A stretch of 64,000 bases of DNA from positions 1,402,501 through 1,466,500 of the forward strand of contig NZ_AP023366.1 of NCBI RefSeq assembly GCF_015097055.1. Direction: 5' to 3'. Origin of the DNA: Effusibacillus dendaii (GTDB taxonomy: Bacteria > Bacillota > Bacilli > Tumebacillales > Effusibacillaceae). Of this stretch, positions 1-7,178 are shown one piece after another. The notes beneath the pieces are model-generated. The model worked only from the letters and a program-made list of their open reading frames with translations, was not told the origin of the DNA and ran no database searches. A program made the position numbers and the translations under genes. The number at the start of each line of letters is the position of its first letter. Position 1 is the first letter of the stretch.

Positions 1-190
1 TCATCACTCCCCTTTCAATAAGCGCATTTCGATTGATTTTGCGCACATCATCAAAAATTGGTACATCAGGCCAATGTTTCGCTAATACCTTTTGACAGAA
101 CGGATCTATTTCGCAAAAAGCTACTGTTTGAATACCAGCCCAACTAGCTGCAAGCGAAATGCCTCCAATTCCACTAAACAAATCAAGCAT
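1..190 (-). CDS. DNA (cytosine-5) methyltransferase, N-terminal part
   Basis: Partial gene running off the left edge; only the first 63 codons are visible. The protein begins MLDLFSGIGGISLAA, which is motif I (S-adenosylmethionine binding, DLFSGIGG) of C5-cytosine DNA methyltransferases, followed by FCEIDPFCQ, the motif II region. The ATG at 190 is preceded by GAGGGTGAG; an in-frame stop lies about 30 bases upstream, so little extension is possible. In a phage early operon such enzymes usually protect phage DNA from host restriction. Catalytic motif IV (PC) lies outside the window, so activity cannot be judged. Confidence 0.85.
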   Translation of the reverse strand, partial: MLDLFSGIGGISLAASWAGIQTVAFCEIDPFCQKVLAKHWPDVPIFDDVRKINRNALIERGVM

Positions 191-239
191 CCTCAAACAA
201 CACTCACCCTCTTCCTGCCTTCACCGCAGGCTATGAGTT

Positions 240-446
240 TCAATTGGACTCCTCCTTTGCTCGCTTGGCGATTTCCTTGATCTCGCTATAGGCTTTCTCG
301 TAATCAAGTTCAATATCTATTGGTGTCGGGTAGTGGTATAAAATGTCGTCCAACGCTTTCTCCAACCTCTCTACTCTGAAAATTAGATATGCCATGTCGA
401 TTGGTGCGTCAGCGAATCTCGCTTTGATTTCTTCCAATCTACTCAT
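240..446 (-). CDS. small hypothetical phage protein (68 aa)
   Basis: A charged, mostly helical 68-residue protein (MSRLEEIKARFADAPIDMAYL...) that I do not recognise. It starts three bases after the stop codon of the preceding minus-strand gene, with a purine-rich AGGGAATAAGGG as ribosome binding site, so it belongs to the same early operon. The central ERLEKALDDIL segment has a heptad-like pattern. No enzymatic motif is visible. Confidence 0.65.
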   Translation of the reverse strand: MSRLEEIKARFADAPIDMAYLIFRVERLEKALDDILYHYPTPIDIELDYEKAYSEIKEIAKRAKEESN

Positions 447-449
447 CCC

Positions 450-665
450 TTATTCCCTCTTTACCCCGTATTCCTCATCATCCTCTCCAACTTCGCAAAA
501 ACCGACATCGATTTTACTCCACACCCATTCTTCAACCGCTTCTTGTAGCAGGGTTTGTTTCTCGTCGTCAGATAGACCGACCAATTCTTCGTCTGGAATT
601 TCAATTATTTCTCTATGGTTTGCTCCAGCAAAACCCGTGTTGCAAAAGAATACAAATTTAGCCAT
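450..665 (-). CDS. small acidic hypothetical phage protein (71 aa)
   Basis: A strongly acidic 71-residue protein (MAKFVFFCNTGFAGANHREIIEIPDEELVG...). The beginning reads as a short beta segment with a Cys and Gly-Ala-Gly turn, then an acidic helix and the end DVGFCEVGEDDEEYG. Small acidic proteins of this type are common in phage early regions; the role is unknown. Its stop is three bases before the next gene, consistent with translational coupling. Confidence 0.65.
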   Translation of the reverse strand: MAKFVFFCNTGFAGANHREIIEIPDEELVGLSDDEKQTLLQEAVEEWVWSKIDVGFCEVGEDDEEYGVKRE

Positions 666-702
666 CTATAACCACTCGCTTTCGTTAGTTTAATTGCTTG
701 AA

Positions 703-1200
703 CTAATCCATCATGTCTTTCTTTACAATTGCTTCACGCATTTCTCTATTTCGTAAAAGGTTTAGATAATATAAACAACATTCTTTCTGCTCTTCTGTCA
801 GTTTTTCTTTGGGGTTCTTTAATCCCACTGAAAACACGATTGAACCATGTCTTGGTCCGTATCCATACGGATGATCGCTTTCTTGGTGTGTCCAGTGAGC
901 ATAATTTTTGACTCCGAAATACCCTTCTGACATCTTTGGCGCGCCTTGGGCAATATCTTTAATCGCTTCGGTTACACAACGGTCGTTATATTGACCATAA
1001 CTCAATCCTTTTACCCGCAAGAGAGACTCCGCAATTTTGATCTTGTTGAGATCAATACCTTTCAAGCACATTTCCTTCTGGCGTTTTAATTCTTCTATTT
1101 CTTTCATGTTTTGACTCATGAAATTTTCATGATTTTTCACAGCTTCCTTACGTTCGTTGAACAATCGAATTAATTCGTTTTCAATAGTTACAAGATTCAT
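703..1200 (-). CDS. hypothetical phage protein with N-terminal coiled coil (165 aa)
   Basis: Unrecognised 165-residue protein. Residues about 1-60 are rich in Glu/Lys/Leu with heptad character (NELIRLFNERKEAVKNHE, KEIEELKRQKEM) and are likely a coiled coil. The second half has aromatic and glycine-rich segments (YAHWTHQESDHPYGYGPRH) that suggest a small globular domain. It lies two bases downstream of the 58-aa gene at 1203-1379 and is transcribed with it. No function is proposed. Confidence 0.7.
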   Translation of the reverse strand: MNLVTIENELIRLFNERKEAVKNHENFMSQNMKEIEELKRQKEMCLKGIDLNKIKIAESLLRVKGLSYGQYNDRCVTEAIKDIAQGAPKMSEGYFGVKNYAHWTHQESDHPYGYGPRHGSIVFSVGLKNPKEKLTEEQKECCLYYLNLLRNREMREAIVKKDMMD

Positions 1201-1202
1201 GC

Positions 1203-1379
1203 TTATTCATCCCCCTCTTTGTACTGTAGGTGTTTAAGCCGCTCAATCTCCATGTCTTTTGCGTCAAGGTCATCGAGCAGCATGAGAATATCCGTTATCG
1301 CATCATCTGCATATACAAGTGATGACGTGTAATCTTCCCATCTTTCTCGTATTTGATCGCGTTCCTCTTTACTTAGCAT
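1203..1379 (-). CDS. small hypothetical phage protein (58 aa)
   Basis: An ATG-started frame of 58 codons beginning MLSKEERDQIRERWEDY and ending HLQYKEGDE. It fills the space between two neighbouring operon genes: its start overlaps the end of the upstream gene by 11 bases and its stop is two bases before the next start. Entirely helical and acidic in appearance, with an SSLVYADDAITDILMLLDDL segment. Coding status rests on tight operon packing. Confidence 0.6.
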   Translation of the reverse strand: MLSKEERDQIRERWEDYTSSLVYADDAITDILMLLDDLDAKDMEIERLKHLQYKEGDE

Positions 1380-1599
1380 TTTTACTATCTACTTTCAGGG
1401 CTTCGTCTACAATTTGCCCAATAATATGCCTTATACGGCGATCATTCGTTACTGTGTCAGAATTGTAATAATTTACTTTCTCCAACGCTTTGCGGTATAG
1501 TTCGTTTTCTTCCCGTAACTCTTTCACTTCATCTTCAAGGTCACAGGTATAACAACTGCGCCTTAATATGTCATGTTTGCAGATTTTACTCATTCCCAT
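1369..1599 (-). CDS. small hypothetical protein with Cys motif and coiled coil (76 aa)
   Basis: Begins MGMSKICKHDILRRSCYTCDLED; the spacing C-x8-C-x2-C suggests a small metal-binding knuckle of the kind found in phage proteins that carry a short zinc ribbon. It is followed by an acidic coiled-coil stretch (EVKELREENELYRKALEKV). Overlaps the HNH gene end by 10 bases and the next gene start by 11 bases. Either of two nearby ATGs may be used. Function unknown. Confidence 0.65.
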   Translation of the reverse strand: MGMSKICKHDILRRSCYTCDLEDEVKELREENELYRKALEKVNYYNSDTVTNDRRIRHIIGQIVDEALKVDSKNAK

Positions 1600-1910
1600 T
1601 CCTCCACGTTATATTGTTGTTTCAACCGCTCACTAAACTGCTCAAACCATTCTCGTACTTCCCGTTTCGTATGGGCTAGGTTGTGGCAGATCAGACAGAC
1701 ACTCGCACCGTTCCACGGTTGATTTCCACCCATTTGCGAACGATAGATGCAATGATGGATATGCTCTGCTATTCTGCCACACCGGACACATTGGTAGTTG
1801 TCGCGTTCCAGAATTAACTTGCGGACTTTGGGAGAGAATTCGGAACGTGATTTGCGTTTTAGTGTTTTTCTTGGGTAGCTAGGTTTCGGTACCGCCCGGA
1901 CTTCAAACAT
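1590..1910 (-). CDS. HNH endonuclease
   Basis: 106-residue HNH nuclease. Visible motifs are a CVRCG zinc knuckle (C-x2-C), the HIHHCIYRSQ segment carrying the catalytic His pair, an N in the QPWNGASV loop, and a second knuckle CLICHNLAHTKREV. The order and spacing are typical of small phage and Bacillus HNH proteins that nick or cut double-stranded DNA with one metal ion. Its position between YopX and small early genes fits a recombination or packaging role, but specificity cannot be read from the sequence. Confidence 0.85.
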   Translation of the reverse strand: MFEVRAVPKPSYPRKTLKRKSRSEFSPKVRKLILERDNYQCVRCGRIAEHIHHCIYRSQMGGNQPWNGASVCLICHNLAHTKREVREWFEQFSERLKQQYNVEEWE

Positions 1911-2265
1911 CGGACAACAACTCCGGATTTTCGTAGATGTTGCCGATGATTTCGCATACCTCGTTGTAATCAGATAAATATTCCATATAAGTATCTACGA
2001 CATCATAAACCGGTCGAATCCAGTATGCTCCGTTGTCCCAAACGACTAAGTTTAATCCCGTCTCGTCGTCGCGGAGGATATCCCCCTCATAAATCTCCTT
2101 GCCGTTCCGATCTTTGAGTCCGGTGTATTGCATTTTTACAAAATCTGGGCTGTTCCAAATCAAGTCAAAGGCCGTTATATTTAATACGTCGTAAATCATA
2201 GACGGACTGAAATCCGTACGCATCCATCCTTTGCTATCCCACGCCCGAAATTTTATCTCCCTCAT
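1903..2265 (-). CDS. YopX family protein
   Basis: 120-residue protein starting MREIKFRAWDSK, the classic opening of the YopX family (SPbeta YopX and relatives). Also visible are the family elements QYTGLKDRNGKEIYEGDIL and a C-terminal EIIGNIYENPEL. I chose the ATG at 2265 because it has GGGGAGTGG upstream and gives the canonical N-terminus; the frame is open ten codons further. YopX proteins are hexameric, beta-rich and of unknown function, very common in prophages of Firmicutes. Confidence 0.88.
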   Translation of the reverse strand: MREIKFRAWDSKGWMRTDFSPSMIYDVLNITAFDLIWNSPDFVKMQYTGLKDRNGKEIYEGDILRDDETGLNLVVWDNGAYWIRPVYDVVDTYMEYLSDYNEVCEIIGNIYENPELLSDV

Positions 2266-2284
2266 TGTTAAACCACTCCCCGCA

Positions 2285-2455
2285 TTATTGACCATCTTTC
2301 TCGAATGTTACTTTCAACGCTTTCCCTCTTCCGAAGGCGATTAACTTCATAAGCGGAGCCATTTCTGATGCAGGCACATCCAGTTGGATCCTTGCTGATC
2401 CATCACCTGAAACTTTTATTGCCGTTTGTATGGCGGGGATTGAAGCAATTAGCAT
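2285..2455 (-). CDS. small hypothetical phage protein (56 aa)
   Basis: 56-residue product from the ATG at 2455 (GGAAAAG four bases upstream); the frame extends to 2482 if MRWTGLEK is included. Sequence MLIASIPAIQTAIKVSGDG followed by a beta-rich middle resembles small proteins that sit beside recT in Bacillus prophages, often annotated only as hypothetical. It lies 47 bases downstream of recT and shares its orientation. Confidence 0.6.
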   Translation of the reverse strand: MLIASIPAIQTAIKVSGDGSARIQLDVPASEMAPLMKLIAFGRGKALKVTFEKDGQ

Positions 2456-2502
2456 TATCTTTTCCAAACCAGTCCACCTCACTTGGTTTTAGCAGGAGCG
2501 GA

Positions 2503-3375
2503 TTATTCCGCCCCTGGTGTTGAATTCGTTTCTTTCTGTGTATCAATCGCTTCATTGGTAGCTGGATTATATTCGTACTCAATATCCGCATTTGGAACCA
2601 TCGTCATATCCTCGTCCATATCAAGTTTCACAGTTTCGTCTTGGGCTAGTTGACGCTGGACTTCTACGGATAGCGGCATGTATTTGATCATCTGTTTCAG
2701 GCAGGTTTTCTTTGCCATGGCATCGAATTCCGTTGCCCACGGCCCGTATATCTCACCTGTTTTAAAGTTTTTTGATTTCGTGTATTTGTCGCGATACTTG
2801 ATTACGTCCTCTTTGGTCATGTAGTAGAAATACTCGCCGCCATCTTTTGTTTTGGCATAGGCGTAATATTTGGTCACGTCTCCGCGCTCTCCGTGCATGA
2901 ACGGTTTGTGTGTAAGGTGTCCATTGCTTCCATATTCCACTTCAAAGGTGTCATTTTCGTAGACTTCATTGGCGGTAATGGTTTGTATTTCTCCAGTCCG
3001 CCGGGTAAGGTCGATCATTCCCTTATAACCAATCTGGAACTGTGCGTTTGTGGAATTTGTTTTGCTGTCCCAGAAGGGAACTAAGTAAGCGTGACCTAAA
3101 GGACCTGGTTCAAGTCCTAACTGAGCCGACAACATCACAGCTCCCATAAGGGATTCTTGTGTACATTCCAAAAGTTTCGGGTTTTGCCGTATAGTTGTTA
3201 ATGCAATTCGTGCCAAACGGTCTGCGGTCATGTGTTTTGGTAGTGCCCTGGCAATCTGAGGAGCCAATCTTTTGAGCATACCGTCGATGGTTTTTGCCGG
3301 ATCTACTTGTGACGGTCTGTTTTCTGCCACTGTAGAAAGTGCGTTTTTTAAATCCTGTTGCTTTTGAGTTGCCAT
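2503..3375 (-). CDS. recT: RecT single-strand annealing recombinase
   Basis: 290-residue RecT. From the ATG at 3375 (AGGGGGATAAGC upstream) the protein reads MATQKQQDLKNALSTV, and then contains the conserved RecT core: MTADRLARIALTTIRQNP, the ESLMGAVMLSAQLGLEPGPLGHAYLVPF box, and the QIGYKGMIDLTRRTG box. The tail is acidic and disordered. RecT binds ssDNA and anneals or invades homologous strands, working with a 5'-3' exonuclease; the neighbouring YqaJ nuclease is that partner. The frame is open 23 codons upstream, but that stretch overlaps the nuclease end and is not needed. Confidence 0.93.
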   Translation of the reverse strand: MATQKQQDLKNALSTVAENRPSQVDPAKTIDGMLKRLAPQIARALPKHMTADRLARIALTTIRQNPKLLECTQESLMGAVMLSAQLGLEPGPLGHAYLVPFWDSKTNSTNAQFQIGYKGMIDLTRRTGEIQTITANEVYENDTFEVEYGSNGHLTHKPFMHGERGDVTKYYAYAKTKDGGEYFYYMTKEDVIKYRDKYTKSKNFKTGEIYGPWATEFDAMAKKTCLKQMIKYMPLSVEVQRQLAQDETVKLDMDEDMTMVPNADIEYEYNPATNEAIDTQKETNSTPGAE

Positions 3376-3385
3376 GCTTATCCCC

Positions 3386-4243
3386 CTATTCGATCGTGAA
3401 TCTGCGGCCTTTAGCCGTGTTTTTCCAGCAGACTTTCCGTTCATTCACAAATCCAATTTCTTTGTCACCGAGCATCATTTTGAGTCGGTTCTTTGCTTCC
3501 TCTGCCCGTTCTGCTGCTTCTTTTTCTTCCGCTTTGTATGCTTCGTATTGATCGATATACAGTTTTGCTTCGTCCGGTAGATTGCAAATAGATCGGTCGG
3601 ATTTTGGATACAGAATTTTCATCACTTCTGTAGTGGCGGGAGAACCGTCCGCCATTGGCATGGTGCGAGTTTCTACTTTTCTCCAAAAATCCGCTTCGAT
3701 TTTGATAATGTAGTCGATCATTTCCTGGTCCCGTTCGATCTTTTTCCAGACAAACTTATTCCCGCCGATCAGAACCGCGATATACATATGATTGAATTGG
3801 CAAACTTCCATGTAGTGCTGAATTTGGAGCATATATGAGTTCGGAATATCTTCTCCTTGCCATTCTTCCTTTAGATATTCCGACGCGGTTTTACACTCGA
3901 GTCCCGCATTTTCTCCGATAACCACGCGATCAAGGTTTGCGATCATCCACGGATATTTCGGATGTCGGAACATCACATTTCTGCGCCTGACCTTGATTCC
4001 GGTTCTCTTTTGAAACTCTTCCGCGATTACATCCTCCATGCGAGTTCCCCAGTAGGCGGCTTCGCTTTGTTCATCTTCTTCGGGCCATTCTCCGATTTTT
4101 TCGAGATAGACCTGAATGGCGGACTTGTATTTGTTGAGTCCGGCGATTGCGGATACATCCGAACCGCCAATTCCTTTCCTGCGCCATTCCAACCATTCAT
4201 CCCGGCCCATGTCTTTGGTTGCGGCTAGAATGTTAATGCTCAT
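3386..4243 (-). CDS. YqaJ-type phage exonuclease (lambda exonuclease fold)
   Basis: 285-residue nuclease of the YqaJ/lambda Exo group (PD-(D/E)xK fold). Visible motifs are the N-terminal WLEWRRKGIGGSDVSAIAGLN, the WGTRMEDVIAEEF helix, and the catalytic core with PWMIANLDRVV and GLECKTAS (Asp, Glu-x-Lys). The end is a coiled coil. It resects one strand from dsDNA ends to feed RecT. Ten bases separate it from recT, and it overlaps the upstream 70-aa gene by four bases, a typical coupled arrangement. Confidence 0.92.
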   Translation of the reverse strand: MSINILAATKDMGRDEWLEWRRKGIGGSDVSAIAGLNKYKSAIQVYLEKIGEWPEEDEQSEAAYWGTRMEDVIAEEFQKRTGIKVRRRNVMFRHPKYPWMIANLDRVVIGENAGLECKTASEYLKEEWQGEDIPNSYMLQIQHYMEVCQFNHMYIAVLIGGNKFVWKKIERDQEMIDYIIKIEADFWRKVETRTMPMADGSPATTEVMKILYPKSDRSICNLPDEAKLYIDQYEAYKAEEKEAAERAEEAKNRLKMMLGDKEIGFVNERKVCWKNTAKGRRFTIE

Positions 4244-4452
4244 ATAGACTTCCCTCCTGGATTAATGATCAATATTATGGGTTCTTCTTTGATCGCCAAT
4301 CGGTTGGAAAGCGACTCATTTTCCGCTTCTAAATTCTTGCAGTAGGCTTCCAAGTGGCTTATCGTTTCTTTAAGCATTTTGTTATGTGCAATGACATCCG
4401 TGAGAATCACGATGTTTGCGTCAATTAATTCAGTTGGTTTTATCGCGCTCAT
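4240..4452 (-). CDS. small coiled-coil hypothetical protein (70 aa)
   Basis: 70-residue protein with leucine heptads (LEAYCKNLEAENESLSNRLAI) ending in a proline/glycine tail. The stop overlaps the YqaJ start by four bases, so it is the first gene of the recombination operon as seen here. Its start is preceded by GAGGTGAG. No enzyme motif; it may be an adaptor or simply an unknown early protein. Confidence 0.65.
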   Translation of the reverse strand: MSAIKPTELIDANIVILTDVIAHNKMLKETISHLEAYCKNLEAENESLSNRLAIKEEPIILIINPGGKSI

Positions 4453-4465
4453 ATACTCACCTCAT

Positions 4466-4565
4466 TTGTTTATTGAGGATGCCCGTGGTATAATTAGATA
4501 GGTGTATATCGATGCCATGAGCATCCAGAATCCTCATTCGTTGTCGGACGATGGGGATTTTTCTT
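4466..4565 (+). ncRNA. candidate small RNA with own promoter and terminator
   Basis: On the plus strand, between the recombination operon and an HTH gene that both run leftward, there is a sigma-A type promoter (TTGTTT at 4466, 17-base spacer, TATAAT at 4489). About 35 bases on is an intrinsic terminator: stem 4529-4541 with 4548-4559 (one bulge and one G-U pair), six-base loop, then TTTTTCTT. The predicted RNA is about 60-65 nt and has a second small hairpin GATGC-catga-GCATC at 4511-4525. No convincing ORF lies inside. It could be antisense to the leader of the minus-strand operon. Prediction only. Confidence 0.5.
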
Positions 4566-4583
4566 GTTCATTTGTCACGCCCA

Positions 4584-4949
4584 TCACGCTCCTACTCCCA
4601 CTAAGGCTTTTTTCATCGTTTCCACAACCTGCTTGTATTTAGCGGCTTCCTCCCTGTATTCATAGGCTTTTTTAAATGTTGTGGCTTTCATTTCTTCCGC
4701 TAAACTTTTCAGGAAAAAATCCTCTTGCCCAGTTATCTCCACCCATTCCAACATCTCTGTAACACTGATCTTTCGTTCCCCTGATTCGACCATGCTGACC
4801 TTGGATTGTGTGGTATACATCTTTTTGGCTAACTCCAGTTGAGTAAGCCCTGCTCGTTCTCTACATCTTCCTAATAGTTCCCCCGTTTTCTTTGAATCCA
4901 CCTTCGATTTCACCGCCTTCCAAATTTGTGATATTGAACCTACTTCCAT
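4584..4949 (-). CDS. XRE-family HTH regulator (121 aa)
   Basis: Helix-turn-helix protein; residues about 23-75 read as an XRE/Cro fold (GELLGRCRERAGLTQLELAK, then TTQSKVSMVESGERKISVTEML). The tail is a charged helix (KKAYEYREEAAKYKQVVETMKKAL). The ATG at 4949 has no Shine-Dalgarno sequence, but CATAAT lies 7-12 bases upstream, so a leaderless message is possible; internal GTG starts are the alternative. It is separated from the next gene upstream by four TTGAGAGG-type repeats that may be its operator. Function inferred from fold only. Confidence 0.75.
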   Translation of the reverse strand: MEVGSISQIWKAVKSKVDSKKTGELLGRCRERAGLTQLELAKKMYTTQSKVSMVESGERKISVTEMLEWVEITGQEDFFLKSLAEEMKATTFKKAYEYREEAAKYKQVVETMKKALVGVGA

Positions 4950-5008
4950 ATCACAAAATTATGAGTAGAGTTAAAGATGTACCTCGCAAGAACAACCTCG
5001 ATGTACAC

Positions 5009-5070
5009 CCTCTCAATAGCCTCTCAAATGCTTCACTTCCTCTCAATGCCGCCTGGCAAACCCTCTCATT
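5009..5070. repeat. four CCTCTCAAT-type direct repeats upstream of the HTH gene
   Basis: Four copies of CCTCTCA(A)(A)T lie in the same orientation at 5009, 5020, 5039 and 5062 (on the minus strand, ATTGAGAGG). The last one reads CCTCTCATT. Start-to-start spacings are 11, 19 and 23 bases. They fill the 122-base non-coding gap upstream of the XRE-type regulator that begins at 4949, and are candidates for its binding sites. Confidence 0.45.
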
Positions 5071-5071
5071 G

Positions 5072-5437
5072 TCAGGTGGCAATTTCCACACCAACAGATT
5101 TCAAGGCAGCGAGACATATTGCCATTGGTGCGGATGTATGTTCAATCAGCTCGTCGAATGTCACTATTGCTCCATACGTTCGACCTTCGTACAACTGGAC
5201 TTGCCATTTAAAACCATCCTGACCGTATAAGTTGATTCCGTACCCATCATTCTTGAGTTTTTCCAACACTTGCCAAGCGTCTGATATTGATTCCGTAAAG
5301 TACCTGAGAGGTATTAATACATCCCATCCATCCGATTCAATTAGCACGTGGTAATCATCCTCCGCATGTCGACAGACAATTTTCTCGTGTCCGAAAATGT
5401 ACTTTTCAATCAGTACGTCAATCTCCCGATTTGTCAC
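5072..5437 (-). CDS. hypothetical phage protein (121 aa)
   Basis: 121-residue protein beginning MTNREIDVLIEKYIFGHE, a start shared by a group of small Bacillus-phage proteins of unknown function. The middle (DVLIPLRYFTESISDAWQVLEKLKNDG) and end look like a compact alpha/beta domain. It overlaps the upstream 117-aa gene by four bases. No catalytic motif is recognised. Confidence 0.75.
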   Translation of the reverse strand: MTNREIDVLIEKYIFGHEKIVCRHAEDDYHVLIESDGWDVLIPLRYFTESISDAWQVLEKLKNDGYGINLYGQDGFKWQVQLYEGRTYGAIVTFDELIEHTSAPMAICLAALKSVGVEIAT

Positions 5438-5787
5438 GCCGATTCCTCCTCAATATTGACCTGTGCAATGGGTTTCTCTGTGGAATAGTGAAACTCAATC
5501 AACTTCGGATCATCGTCATTCGTCTCGATGAAAGCTACCGTTTGACCATCCTCTTTCATGCGCTTTGCAAATATGGCGAGCGCTTGTTTCAAAGTCTCGT
5601 CTTTCATATAGGCCTCCTTTTGCGACTGCTCTGACAAGCGGCAGTCGATTACTATACATGCTTCACAGATGTGGCAGTAGGTTTTCTCTCCGCACTCTGG
5701 ACACATGCGATATGCTGGCTCGCTATATTTGTGTAGAGTGCAGATGGTTGGGAGTTCTAGGCGTTCAGCCGTTGATAGCATTGTCAT
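5434..5787 (-). CDS. hypothetical protein with Cys-rich zinc-binding segment (117 aa)
   Basis: 117-residue protein. Residues about 28-50 hold CPECGEKTYCHICEAC, a set of CxxC pairs typical of a zinc ribbon. The rest is an alpha/beta region ending VNIEEESA. The start overlaps the end of the upstream gene by 23 bases. It probably binds nucleic acid or a protein partner, which is inference from the zinc motif only. Confidence 0.7.
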   Translation of the reverse strand: MTMLSTAERLELPTICTLHKYSEPAYRMCPECGEKTYCHICEACIVIDCRLSEQSQKEAYMKDETLKQALAIFAKRMKEDGQTVAFIETNDDDPKLIEFHYSTEKPIAQVNIEEESA

Positions 5788-6178
5788 CCTCCCTTTCTGT
5801 GTCGTCCTCTACAATGGACCATCGACCATGAATTATTTGGTAAAAAGAAACTTGGCTATTATGAGGAAAGTCTTTGAACATTTCCCAATCGTTTGGATCT
5901 TCATCATGAGACCACTCGACCCGAATCGTTTTCCCTTCTTTATACGCCTTCAACGCTTCCTCGAAGCTGACGTATCGCGGTAGTATTTGCCATTTGGTGC
6001 TGAAAAAAATTGGACTAAGAGTAACGTATTCCGGATCATCTAAACCACCAAAGCTTACGTCTTTTATTCCGGCGCAGCTTCTTTCGATTACGAAATTATG
6101 ACGGTTTACCGCTTTTGCTTTTTGACCCGGTTTTAACACGCTTATGATTTCAGTCGCGCTGTAGGTTTTCATGTTCAT
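5765..6178 (-). CDS. hypothetical phage protein (137 aa)
   Basis: 137-residue protein beginning MNMKTYSATEIISVLKPGQKA. It has an aromatic, acidic second half with the segment SFEEALKAYKEGKTIRVEWS, which resembles small phage proteins of unknown role that carry an EALKAYxEGKxI motif. The ATG is preceded by AAAGGATGGTGA. Lies 11 bases downstream of the 84-aa gene, in the same operon. Confidence 0.72.
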   Translation of the reverse strand: MNMKTYSATEIISVLKPGQKAKAVNRHNFVIERSCAGIKDVSFGGLDDPEYVTLSPIFFSTKWQILPRYVSFEEALKAYKEGKTIRVEWSHDEDPNDWEMFKDFPHNSQVSFYQIIHGRWSIVEDDTEREDDNAING

Positions 6179-6189
6179 TCACCATCCTT

Positions 6190-6444
6190 TCAATACACAA
6201 TTTTTAGTAAGTCAGAATCATCTTCTTTCAACTTCTCGAAATCGTGATAACTGCACATTTCACCATAAACTGCCATTTCGTATAGTTCTGTGCAGACAGC
6301 CTCGGCATATTCTTTGCTGATCCAAACATCCCCATATTCACTTTGGAAAGGAGACTCTGCGATGTGCTGAAGCATCTTTTCGAATTGTTCAGGCCTCATT
6401 CGCACAGCTTCCAAGAACATGTCAGTGTAGGTTTTCATGGTCAT
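6190..6444 (-). CDS. small hypothetical phage protein (84 aa)
   Basis: 84-residue acidic protein (MTMKTYTDMFLEAVRMRPEQFEKML...). Predicted to be helical; no known domain seen. Its start overlaps the stop of the pentapeptide-repeat gene by four bases, with GGAGAG as ribosome binding site, so the two are translationally coupled. A second in-frame ATG two codons in may be used instead. Confidence 0.65.
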   Translation of the reverse strand: MTMKTYTDMFLEAVRMRPEQFEKMLQHIAESPFQSEYGDVWISKEYAEAVCTELYEMAVYGEMCSYHDFEKLKEDDSDLLKIVY

Positions 6445-6974
6445 TCACTCTCCTTAGCGATTTGTACCAACTCACGAAACAACCGAATCGCCGCATCGTA
6501 CTGTTTACGATATTTGCCTTCTGGATATACGTCCGCCACTCTCTTTTCAAACTCATTCAACGTACCTTTCCAGCAGCCGCAGAATACGGTATCCAGATCA
6601 ACGTGATAGACGGTTTTGCTGTTGCGACTACCGATGTTGTCGACTGACATAAAGGTTTGACCATAGACTCGCGTTACATTAGCATTTGACAGGTCGGCTC
6701 CGCGTAGGTCAGCTCCGCGTAGGTCAGCTCCGCGTAGGTCAGCTCCGCGTAGGTCAGCTCCGTATAAGTCGGCTCCACACAGTTTGGCTCCGTGTAGGTT
6801 GGCTCCGCGCAAATCGGCTCCACGCATGTATGCTACGCGCAAATCGGCTCCGTGTAGGTTGGCTACGCACAGGTCGGCTCTGCGCAGGTTGGCTCGCTCG
6901 CCGCCTTCCTCGTAGTACCACCATTTACGATGCTCCTCTAGGATTTCGTTGAGTTGCTCTTGTGTGAGTTTCAT
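6441..6974 (-). CDS. pentapeptide-repeat protein (177 aa)
   Basis: Residues about 27-100 form pentapeptide repeats of the A(D/N)Lxx type (RGADL, HGAKL, YGADL and so on, about 14 units), which fold as a right-handed quadrilateral beta helix. The N-terminus is a short helix (MKLTQEQLNEILEEHRKWW) and the C-terminal third is a separate domain with aromatic residues. Some pentapeptide-repeat proteins mimic DNA and bind gyrase, but most have no known activity. Five successive RGADL units are encoded by nearly identical 15-base repeats, indicating recent expansion. Confidence 0.85.
   Translation of the reverse strand: MKLTQEQLNEILEEHRKWWYYEEGGERANLRRADLCVANLHGADLRVAYMRGADLRGANLHGAKLCGADLYGADLRGADLRGADLRGADLRGADLSNANVTRVYGQTFMSVDNIGSRNSKTVYHVDLDTVFCGCWKGTLNEFEKRVADVYPEGKYRKQYDAAIRLFRELVQIAKESE
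6691..6765 (-). repeat. tandem 15-base repeat inside the pentapeptide-repeat gene
   Basis: Five successive 15-base units, AGGTCAGCTCCGCGT on the plus strand; units 2-4 are identical and the outer two differ by one to three bases. Each unit encodes one RGADL pentapeptide, so copy number can change by slippage without breaking the frame. Confidence 0.85.
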
Positions 6975-6996
6975 TGATTCTCACTCTCCCCTTTGC

Positions 6997-7176
6997 TTAG
7001 GAACTGATCTTGCGTTCTTGCTGGGACATCCACTCGTTTAGCGTTTCTCGCCGGAACACGATCCTTCTCCGCAATCTCACATGTGGGATTTGCTTTTCTC
7101 TCACCATTGTGTAAATCGTGTCAACATGAACACCTAGATATTCTGCGGCTTCATTAACGGTCATTGTGGATTTCAT
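6997..7176 (-). CDS. excisionase-like HTH DNA-binding protein (59 aa)
   Basis: 59-residue MerR-type helix-turn-helix protein of the DNA-binding/excisionase family. It reads MTVNEAAEYLGVHVDTIYTM followed by KQIPHVRLRRRIVFRRETL and an EWM helix; this winged-helix pattern is typical. It starts two bases after the antirepressor stop. Such proteins act as recombination directionality factors or as small regulators in prophages. Confidence 0.8.
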   Translation of the reverse strand: MKSTMTVNEAAEYLGVHVDTIYTMVREKQIPHVRLRRRIVFRRETLNEWMSQQERKISS

Positions 7177-7178
7177 GA

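Noticed and set aside
6691-6765. CRISPR-like repeat array
   Set aside because: Units are 15 bases, contiguous without spacers, and encode pentapeptides.
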